A stretch of 64,000 bases of DNA, taken from Ideonella dechloratans. Lineage in GTDB: Bacteria > Pseudomonadota > Gammaproteobacteria > Burkholderiales > Burkholderiaceae_C. This document shows, in pieces, positions 58,121 to 64,000 of this stretch. The notes below the pieces were generated by a model. The model worked only from the letters and a program-made list of their open reading frames with translations. It ran no database searches and had not been told where the DNA came from. Location: assembly GCF_021049305.1 (NCBI RefSeq), contig NZ_CP088081.1, positions 1,116,001 to 1,180,000 of the forward strand, written 5' to 3'. Position 1 is the stretch's first letter; each line of letters begins with the position of its first letter. Both the position numbers and the translations under genes were made by a program.

Positions 58121-58609
58121 ATGAAACCGCACCTGCGCTCCCCCCTGATGCGCGCCGCCCTGCTGGCCCTGGCCTCGGCGGCCTGGCTCGGCGGCTGCGC
58201 CGTGGAATGGCAGAACCGCGAGCCGGCCCGTCAACTGGCCAAGGCGGCCCAGCCCCAGGGCTCGGTCTACGGGGGCTGGCGGGTCTTCCAGGCCCGCTGT
58301 GCCAGCTGCCACGGGGCCGACGCGGCCGGCCTGGCGGGGGCGGGCCCCAACCTGCTGGAGCGGGTGGCCACCCTGGGTGAGCGCCGCTTCGTCGGTCTGG
58401 TGCTCAACCGTTACGACTGGGGCCTGCCGCCGCAGCAGGCCGACCGCAGCGCGCTGGTGGACGAGGTGGTGGCCGGCCGGCAGGGCCTGCTGACCATGCC
58501 GGCCTGGGGTGGCGAGCCGGTGGTCACGGCCCACATCGCCGACCTCTACGCTTACCTGTCGGCCCGTGCCGAGGGCACCGTGGGTCCGGGGCGGCCATCG
58601 ACGCCCTGA
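58121..58609 (+). CDS. lipoprotein c-type cytochrome
   Basis: 162 residues from ATG 58121 (RBS GAGGAGA). The signal peptide ends in a lipobox, WLGGC, so the mature Cys (about residue 27) should be lipidated. Single haem site CASCH (about 64-68) with FQARCASCHGAD, axial Met probably in LLTMPAWGGE, C-terminal helix TAHIADLYAYLSARAEG. It is a class I cytochrome c anchored to a membrane and exposed to the periplasm. Its redox partner is unknown; no oxidase or dehydrogenase gene is adjacent. Confidence 0.88.
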   Translation: MKPHLRSPLMRAALLALASAAWLGGCAVEWQNREPARQLAKAAQPQGSVYGGWRVFQARCASCHGADAAGLAGAGPNLLERVATLGERRFVGLVLNRYDWGLPPQQADRSALVDEVVAGRQGLLTMPAWGGEPVVTAHIADLYAYLSARAEGTVGPGRPSTP

Positions 58610-58638
58610 GCCCCGGCCGCGATCCTCGCGCGCGCATG

Positions 58639-58664
58639 AAAAAACGGCCCCGCGGGGCCGTTTT
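58639..58664. terminator. bidirectional intrinsic terminator
   Basis: AAAACGGCCCC (58641-58651), a GC centre, then GGGGCCGTTTT (58654-58664). The perfect palindrome with A-run and T-run sits between the convergent cytochrome gene and rne, and can end both transcripts. Confidence 0.9.
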
Positions 58665-58683
58665 CATTGGGGCGCCGTGGCGC

Positions 58684-61503
58684 TCAGGACTGGGGTGCGT
58701 CGAAGGGCAGGGTGACCTGGCTGAGGTCCTTGCGGGTCTCGACCAGCACCAGCGGGCCTTCGTCCAGCACGACCACCGGCGGCCGCTCGCGCGGCACATG
58801 GACCGGCTGGGGCTCGGCGGCGATGGCCTCCTGAACGACGCGCACCTTCTCGGCGTCGGAGTTCACCCAGCTCAGGCCGGCGCCCGCCGCGATGGCGTTG
58901 AGCTCGTCCAGGGCCAGGGTGTAGGCCGGCACCACCACCGGGGCGGCAGCAACAGGGGCCGGAGCGGCGGCCGGCGCCTCGACCGGGGCCGGGGCTTCGT
59001 GCACTTCCACGCTCGGCGCCTCGGCAGCAGCCTCTTCACCCAGCGGCGCGGCCGGGATGGCCTGGCTGCCTTCTTCCTGGGTGTCGGTCTGCTCGCGGCG
59101 GGGGCGGCGGTTGCGACGGCCACGGCCCTCGCGCTCGCCCTCGACCGGCTCGCCGGCCGGCGCTTCAACGGCAGCGGTCAGCTGGTCCGCGGCGGTGGCT
59201 TCGGCCGGGGCTTCGCCCTCGACCGCGCCCTCGGCGCCCTGGCTCATTTCGCCCTCGGTGCGCTCGCCATCGCGGCCACGGCCACCACGGCGGCGGCGGC
59301 GGCGGCCACCGTTGCGCTCGGCATCGGCCAGCGCGCCCTCGGCCTCCGCGCCCTCGACCTTGTCGGCCAGGGCGTTGGCCGGCACGTCCAGCTCGGTGCG
59401 CGGCTTGCGTTCCTGCGCGCCGGTGTCCAGGGCCTCGACGCGCTCGGGGGCGTTGCGGCGGCCTTCACCGCGGCCGCCACGTTCACCGCGCTCGGCACGG
59501 TCTCCGCGTTCGGCACGTTCCCCACGCTCAGCCCGGTCGCCGCGGTTGTCCTCGCGGCGCGGCTTGTTGCCGCCTTCGCCGCGGCCGCCTTCGGCGCGCT
59601 GGCCGCCGTTGCGGCCACCGGCCTCACCACGGTTGCCGCGCTCACCGCGTTCACCGCGTTCGCCACGGTCCCGGCGGTTGCCGCCGCTGCGGCCGCCGCG
59701 CTCACCCTCGGTCTTGGCGGCCGGGGTGGGGGTGGCTTCGGCCTTGGCGACGGGTGCCGGCGCCGGTTCGGTGCCGAACAGCTTCTTGAGCCAGCCGAAG
59801 AAGCCACCACCGCTGGCCGGCGCCGGGGCGGGCACCGGGGCTGCTGCAGCGGCCGGAGCCGGAGCGGGCGTGGGGGCCGCGGGCGGCGGCGCCACGGGGG
59901 CCGGCTGGTCGGGCAGCACGCCCTTGATCACCGGCTCTTGCTTGGGCTTGGCCTTCTCGCGGCGCGAGATGGAGACCTCTTCGTCGGTCTCCTGCACCAT
60001 GGTGTAGCTGGCCTGCAGGTTCTCCAGGCGCGGGTCGTCGTGGCGCAGGCGCTCGAGCTTGTAGTTGGGCGTGTCCAGGTGCTTGTTGGGCACCAGCAGC
60101 ACGGTGATGCGCTGCTTGAGCTCGATCTTGCTGATCTCCTGGCGCTTCTCGTTGAGCAGGAAGGAGGTCACTTCCACCGGCACCTGCACATGCACGGCGG
60201 CGGTGTTTTCCTTCAGGGCCTCTTCCTGGATGATGCGCAGGATCTGCAGCGCCGAGGATTCGGTGTCGCGGATGTGGCCGGTGCCGTTGCAGCGCGGGCA
60301 GGTGATGTGGCTGCCTTCGGACAGGGCCGGGCGCAGGCGCTGGCGGCTCAGTTCCAGCAGGCCGAACTTGGAGATGGAGCTGAACTGCACGCGGGCGCGG
60401 TCGAAGCGCAGGGCGTCCTTCAGACGCTGCTCGACGTCGCGGCGGTTCTTGCTCTCCTCCATGTCGATGAAGTCGACCACGATCAGGCCGCCCAGGTCGC
60501 GCAGGCGGCACTGGCGGGCGATTTCGTCGGCGGCTTCCAGGTTGGTGCGGGTGGCGGTTTCCTCGATGTCGCCGCCGCGGGTGGCGCGCGCCGAGTTCAC
60601 GTCCACGGCCACCAGGGCCTCGGTGTGGTCGATCACGATGGCACCGCCCGAGGGCAGGTTCACCGTGCGGCTGAAGGCCGTCTCGATCTGGTGCTCGATC
60701 TGGAAGCGCGAGAACAGCGGGGCGTCATCCCGGTAGCGCTTCACGCGATGCGCCGATTCCGGCATCACGTGGTTCATGAACTGCTGGGCCTGATCGTAGA
60801 TGTCGTCGGTGTCGATCAGGATCTCGCCGATGTCGGCGGTGAAGTAGTCGCGGATCGCGCGGATCACCAGCGACGATTCCTGGTAGATCAGGAAGGCGCC
60901 CTTGCCCGCCTTAGACGCCGTGTCGATGGCGTCCCAGAGCTTGAGCATGTAGTTCAGGTCCCACTGCAGCTCGGCGGCCGAGCGGCCGATGCCGGCGGTG
61001 CGGGCGATCAGGCTCATGCCCTTGGGGTACTCGAGCTGGTCGAGGTTTTCCTTCAGCTCTTCACGCTGCTCGCCCTCGATGCGGCGGCTCACGCCACCGC
61101 CACGCGGGTTGTTGGGCATCAGCACCAGGTAGCGGCCGGCCAGCGAGACGAAGGTGGTCAGGGCGGCGCCCTTGTTGCCACGCTCTTCCTTTTCGACCTG
61201 GACCAGGAGTTCCTGGCCGTTGGCGATCACGTCCTGGATCTTGGCGTCCTTGACCGAGACGCCTTCCTTGAAATACTGGCGCGAGATTTCCTTGAAGGGC
61301 AGGAAGCCGTGGCGGTCCTCGCCGTAGTCGACGAAGCAGGCTTCCAGGGACGGCTCGACGCGGGTGACGACGGCCTTGTAGATGTTGCCCTTGCGCTGTT
61401 CGCGGCCCTCGATCTCGGTCTCGAAGTCGAGCAGTTTCTGGCCATCGACGATCGCGAGGCGCCGCTCTTCCGGCTGCGTCGCGTTGATCAGCATGCGTTT
61501 CAT
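58684..61503 (-). CDS. rne: ribonuclease E
   Basis: 939 residues from ATG 61503, preceded by RBS AGGAG. The S1 domain (about 38-120, [24 protein letters not shown] in part) is followed by the catalytic DNase I-like part with Asp residues in [12 protein letters not shown] and [11 protein letters not shown], and the zinc link CPRCNGTG. After about residue 510 comes a long disordered C-terminal half: Pro/Ala linkers, [11 protein letters not shown] (a likely membrane-binding amphipathic helix), then dense Arg/Gly/Glu tracts ([31 protein letters not shown]) and a conserved-looking tail. It forms the RNA degradosome; the tail should bind RNA and partners. Long leader upstream (see 61504-62135). Confidence 0.96.
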   Translation of the reverse strand: MKRMLINATQPEERRLAIVDGQKLLDFETEIEGREQRKGNIYKAVVTRVEPSLEACFVDYGEDRHGFLPFKEISRQYFKEGVSVKDAKIQDVIANGQELLVQVEKEERGNKGAALTTFVSLAGRYLVLMPNNPRGGGVSRRIEGEQREELKENLDQLEYPKGMSLIARTAGIGRSAAELQWDLNYMLKLWDAIDTASKAGKGAFLIYQESSLVIRAIRDYFTADIGEILIDTDDIYDQAQQFMNHVMPESAHRVKRYRDDAPLFSRFQIEHQIETAFSRTVNLPSGGAIVIDHTEALVAVDVNSARATRGGDIEETATRTNLEAADEIARQCRLRDLGGLIVVDFIDMEESKNRRDVEQRLKDALRFDRARVQFSSISKFGLLELSRQRLRPALSEGSHITCPRCNGTGHIRDTESSALQILRIIQEEALKENTAAVHVQVPVEVTSFLLNEKRQEISKIELKQRITVLLVPNKHLDTPNYKLERLRHDDPRLENLQASYTMVQETDEEVSISRREKAKPKQEPVIKGVLPDQPAPVAPPPAAPTPAPAPAAAAAPVPAPAPASGGGFFGWLKKLFGTEPAPAPVAKAEATPTPAAKTEGERGGRSGGNRRDRGERGERGERGNRGEAGGRNGGQRAEGGRGEGGNKPRREDNRGDRAERGERAERGDRAERGERGGRGEGRRNAPERVEALDTGAQERKPRTELDVPANALADKVEGAEAEGALADAERNGGRRRRRRGGRGRDGERTEGEMSQGAEGAVEGEAPAEATAADQLTAAVEAPAGEPVEGEREGRGRRNRRPRREQTDTQEEGSQAIPAAPLGEEAAAEAPSVEVHEAPAPVEAPAAAPAPVAAAPVVVPAYTLALDELNAIAAGAGLSWVNSDAEKVRVVQEAIAAEPQPVHVPRERPPVVVLDEGPLVLVETRKDLSQVTLPFDAPQS

Positions 61504-62135
61504 GTGCACTCCTGTCCACGTGCGCCCGGCAAGCCGGCCGCACGAAATGGAGGCGACGCCCGGACGTCATCGGAAAGGAGGACAGTCCAGCCGGCACCTC
61601 GAACGATGCACGAGAAAACGGAAAAGCCGGTGGAAGGAATCGCCCTGGACTGTCCGAAGCGCCGCTCGTGGCGGACTCAGGTGGACAGCGTTGGCGCGTG
61701 CGCCCGGGTGTCGGAACCCCGGTTGCCGGATGGCGCGAATCCCGGGCGCACGGCAGGGGCCGTGGGCGCGCGCTCCCATGCAGGCCGCGCCGGTGGAGCA
61801 CCGGGGCCTGTCAAACGGGAGCAATCAGGAAACGACAGCATGCGGAAAACGGATTCGTTCGCTCGGAACGCCGGGCTCGATCCTGGACCGAAGGTCGGTC
61901 TGGTCATCGCGCCCGATGAAAACCTTTTGATGGACCCCTGCCAAGGCAGGGCGGCACATTCCATGTCTCTCTGCCGCCAGATTTCCGAGGCCGCCGATCA
62001 CTTCGGGACCGGCCATTCCAGGGGAATCGGGCGTTGCATCACCTTGCGGCGCGCAAGAATTCTGCGCGCCTTTCCACGATATCGCCCGGGGTGCCCGAGG
62101 TAAACTCAGAAAAATCAAGCACTTAGGGCTCAATC
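61504..62135 (-). other. 632-bp divergent region upstream of rne and rluC
   Basis: No convincing gene: short frames lack coding character. On the rne strand it holds a 10-bp inverted repeat pair (61580-61589 and 61646-61655) close to the start codon. Farther upstream is a GC stem, GGCGCGC (62048-62054) with GCGCGCC (62064-62070), with loop AAGAATTCT. A TAAACT box near 62101 could serve rluC. Long structured rne leaders are known to mediate RNase E autoregulation in E. coli; by analogy only. Confidence 0.5.
61580..61655 (-). promoter_or_regulatory. predicted stem structure in the rne leader
   Basis: GGACAGTCCA (61580-61589) and TGGACTGTCC (61646-61655) are a perfect 10-bp inverted repeat. They enclose a second short pair (CCGGC/GCCGG) and a U-rich stretch on the rne strand (TTTTCCGTTTTCTCG). 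The structure ends about 76 nt before the ATG. It could be a feedback site for RNase E. Confidence 0.45.
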
Positions 62136-63293
62136 GTGGCTCAGACCATTATAAAGGCGAAAAACAGGCCCGCCACGGCCCGTCGCAGCACGTCCGAGAA
62201 AACCACCGGGACGCCCCGGTCGGGCGCGCGCAGGACGCCTTCAAAGTTGGCGCCCACTCCCGCCAAGGGGGCCGCACCGGCAAGGGCCGCGGCGCCCCAG
62301 CCTGCCCTGCCGGCAGTGCCACCCACGCCGAGCGTGCGCCTCGTCACGGTCGACGAGCGCTCTGTCGGCCAGCGCCTGGACAACTTCCTGCTGCGCGAAC
62401 TCAAGGGCGTGCCCAAGACCCATGTCTACCGCATCATCCGCTCCGGCGAGGTGCGGGTGGACAAGGCCCGGGCCGGCGCCGACACCCGGCTGGAAGAGGG
62501 CCAGGTGGTGCGCGTGCCGCCGGTGCGGATGGCCGAGGCGCCGGACGAGGCCGCCGTGGCCGCTGTGCCGGCCCGCGAGTTCCCGGTGCTGTTCGAGGAC
62601 GAGCAGTTGCTGGTGATCGACAAGCCGGCCGGCGTGGCCGTGCACGGCGGCAGCGGGGTCAGCTTCGGGGTCATCGAACAGCTGCGCCGGGCCCGGCCGC
62701 AGGCCAAGTTCCTGGAGCTGGTGCACCGGCTGGACAAGGAGACCTCGGGCCTGTTGCTGCTGGCCAAGAAGCGCAGTGCCCTGACCGCGCTGCAGGACCA
62801 GTTCCGCCAGCGCGAAACGGGCAAGACCTACGCCGCCCTGGTGATCGGTGACTGGCCGGCGCGCAAGAAGGTCATCGACGTGGCCCTGCACAAATACCTG
62901 ACCGCCGAGGGCGAGCGCCGGGTGCGTGCCGTGCCGGGCGACGACGAGGACGGCCGGCGCTCCATCTCGCTGGTGCGGGTGGCGGCGCGCTATGCCGGCT
63001 TCAGTCTGCTGGATGTGACCATCAAGACCGGCCGCACCCACCAGATCCGCGTCCACCTCTCGCACGAGGGCCACCCCATCGTCGGAGACGAGAAGTACGG
63101 CGATTTCGCCCTCAACAAGGCTCTGGCCGCCGGCCGGGCGGTGGCGGGTGCGCGCTTCGACCGCATGTTCCTGCACGCCCGGCGACTGGCCTTCGACCAC
63201 CCGGTCAGCGGGGCCCGCATCGAGCTGGAAGCCCCCTTGCCCCCGGAATGCGAGACACTGCTGGCCCAGCTGACCCCGGCCACGGCCGCCTGA
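62136..63293 (+). CDS. rluC: 23S rRNA pseudouridine synthase RluC
   Basis: 385 residues from GTG 62136. About 70 residues of basic, Ala/Pro/Thr-rich sequence precede an S4 domain (about 70-130: VGQRLDNFLLRELKGVPKTHVYRIIRSGEVRV in part). The catalytic domain has Asp200 in LVHRLDKETSGLLLLAK, then KTYAALVIG and GRTHQIRVHLSHEGHPIVGDEKYG in part. This is the RluC/RluD form; its place beside rne supports RluC (23S U955, U2504, U2580). The N-terminal extension is longer than in E. coli. Confidence 0.93.
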   Translation: MAQTIIKAKNRPATARRSTSEKTTGTPRSGARRTPSKLAPTPAKGAAPARAAAPQPALPAVPPTPSVRLVTVDERSVGQRLDNFLLRELKGVPKTHVYRIIRSGEVRVDKARAGADTRLEEGQVVRVPPVRMAEAPDEAAVAAVPAREFPVLFEDEQLLVIDKPAGVAVHGGSGVSFGVIEQLRRARPQAKFLELVHRLDKETSGLLLLAKKRSALTALQDQFRQRETGKTYAALVIGDWPARKKVIDVALHKYLTAEGERRVRAVPGDDEDGRRSISLVRVAARYAGFSLLDVTIKTGRTHQIRVHLSHEGHPIVGDEKYGDFALNKALAAGRAVAGARFDRMFLHARRLAFDHPVSGARIELEAPLPPECETLLAQLTPATAA

Positions 63294-63302
63294 TTCCCGA
63301 CC

Positions 63303-63965
63303 ATGACCCGCTCCCGCCGCTTCGACCTCATCGCCTTCGACTGGGATGGCACGCTGTTCGATTCCACCGCGCTGATCGTGCGGTGCATCCAGCGCGCCGC
63401 CCAGGACCTGCACCTGCCCGTGCCCAGCGACCAGGAGGCCGCCTACGTGATCGGCCTGGGTCTGCACGAGGCCCTGCAGAAGGTGGTGCCGGGCCTGCCG
63501 CCCGAGCGCTATCCGGAGCTGGGCCAGCGCTACCGCCACCACTACTTCGCCGCCCAGCACGAGATCAGCCTGTTCCAGGGCACGCTGGAGATGCTGGCCG
63601 CGCTCAAGGACCGCCACCACTGGCTGACCGTGGCCACCGGCAAGAGCCGGCGCGGCCTGGACGAGGCCCTCTCCAGCACCGAGCTCAAAGGGGTGTTCGA
63701 CGCCAGCCGCACCGCCGACGAGACCTTCTCCAAGCCGCACCCGCGCATGCTGGAGGAACTGATGGCCGAGTTCGGCGTGCCGCCCGAGCGCACGCTGATG
63801 ATCGGCGACACCACCCATGACCTGGAGATGGCCCGCAACGCCCGCACCGCGTCGGTGGGGGTCAGCTTCGGGGCCCACGACCCGGCGGCCTTCGCGCCAC
63901 TGAATCCCCTGTTCGTGGCCCATTCCACGCCCGAGCTGCACGCCTGGCTGCTCGACAATGCCTGA
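63303..63965 (+). CDS. HAD-family hydrolase, phosphoglycolate-phosphatase-like
   Basis: 220 residues. HAD subfamily IA: motif I LIAFDWDGTLFDST (nucleophile Asp), motif II VATGKSRRGL, motif III KPHPRMLEEL, motif IV MIGDTTHDLEMARNA. The cap domain is helical (about 25-90). This Gph-like group follows rluC in many beta-proteobacteria; the substrate is unknown, and phosphoglycolate or pyrophosphate are guesses. It starts 9 bp after rluC. Confidence 0.9.
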   Translation: MTRSRRFDLIAFDWDGTLFDSTALIVRCIQRAAQDLHLPVPSDQEAAYVIGLGLHEALQKVVPGLPPERYPELGQRYRHHYFAAQHEISLFQGTLEMLAALKDRHHWLTVATGKSRRGLDEALSSTELKGVFDASRTADETFSKPHPRMLEELMAEFGVPPERTLMIGDTTHDLEMARNARTASVGVSFGAHDPAAFAPLNPLFVAHSTPELHAWLLDNA

Positions 63966-63971
63966 CCGACC

Positions 63972-64000
63972 ATGACCGAGCCGGCCGCGTTCCCCCGCAT
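63972..64000 (+). CDS. start of a further gene, cut by the window edge
   Basis: ATG at 63972, 6 bp after the HAD gene stop, followed by open codons MTEPAAFPR to the end. Only nine residues are visible, so nothing can be recognised. In relatives a Rieske-type 2Fe-2S protein gene often lies here; that is expectation, not evidence. Confidence 0.35.

Noticed and set aside
58636..62103. Very long open frame on the + strand opposite rne (over 1,100 codons)
   Set aside because: It is the antisense shadow of rne: the GC-rich third positions of a gene with few TTA/CTA/TCA codons leave the complementary frame open. Its product is low-complexity Ala/Gly/Val/Leu with no family pattern.

Overview
The window is high-GC, densely coded bacterial chromosome. 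Its housekeeping blocks (rpmF-plsX-fabHDG-acpP-fabF-rpoE-rseAB-degP and lepA-lepB-rnc-era-recO-pdxJ-acpS-nagZ) have the order known from beta-proteobacteria. Very GC-rich third codon positions, an orphan CheZ and the rne/rluC/HAD neighbourhood point to Burkholderiales, probably the Ideonella/Rubrivivax/Leptothrix side. That placement is inference from gene order and composition only; no 16S gene or other marker is present.

Layout. 1-4.5 kb: end of a DUF3108 gene, an enoyl-CoA hydratase, cheZ behind a sigma-28-like promoter, a PNPOx-like flavoprotein and lysS. 4.6-16.6 kb (+ strand): a compact, mostly overlapping glycan operon with a WbpA/B/D/E-type route to UDP-2,3-diacetamido-2,3-dideoxyglucuronic acid, a Wzx flippase, an acyltransferase, two glycosyltransferases, a sugar aminotransferase, a phosphoglycosyl transferase and a CapD/WbpM-type 4,6-dehydratase. 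16.6-34.6 kb (mostly - strand): a second glycan locus with a GT2, a Wzz-like protein, a 4.8 kb nest of insertion sequences, then WbsX, GT2, a Wzy-like polymerase, GT4, pyruvyl transferase, a second Wzx, fcl, gmd and an SLBB export protein. A WecA-like initiating transferase faces away at 34.8 kb. 35.9-39.3 kb: rhlE, an RsmI-like methyltransferase, maf and yceD. 39.5-49.6 kb: ribosomal protein L32, fatty-acid synthesis and the sigma-E stress operon. 50.0-58.6 kb: lepA to nagZ plus a lipoprotein cytochrome c. 58.7-64 kb: rne (- strand) divergent from rluC, a HAD phosphatase and the start of one more gene.

How it fits together. The two convergent glycan loci encode two flippases and two chain initiators but only one recognisable polymerase, so they probably make two different surface or protein-linked glycans or share parts. 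Composition changes sharply inside the 3' end of the dehydratase gene (about 16.29 kb) and inside the 3' end of fcl (about 30.65 kb). The AT-richer genes between these points look like a replaced cassette whose junctions lie in conserved flanking genes.

Most notable: (i) a palindromic repeat of about 65-75 bp inserted in frame into the wbpE-like aminotransferase; (ii) the cassette breakpoints; (iii) an IS21-family element cleanly nested in an IS3-family element, itself between two oppositely oriented IS3 remnants; (iv) a compact promoter/two-hairpin/terminator unit upstream of lepA; (v) structured intergenic elements between rpmF and plsX and in the rne leader. I found no tRNA, rRNA, CRISPR array or phage module, and nothing I can confidently call an entirely new system.
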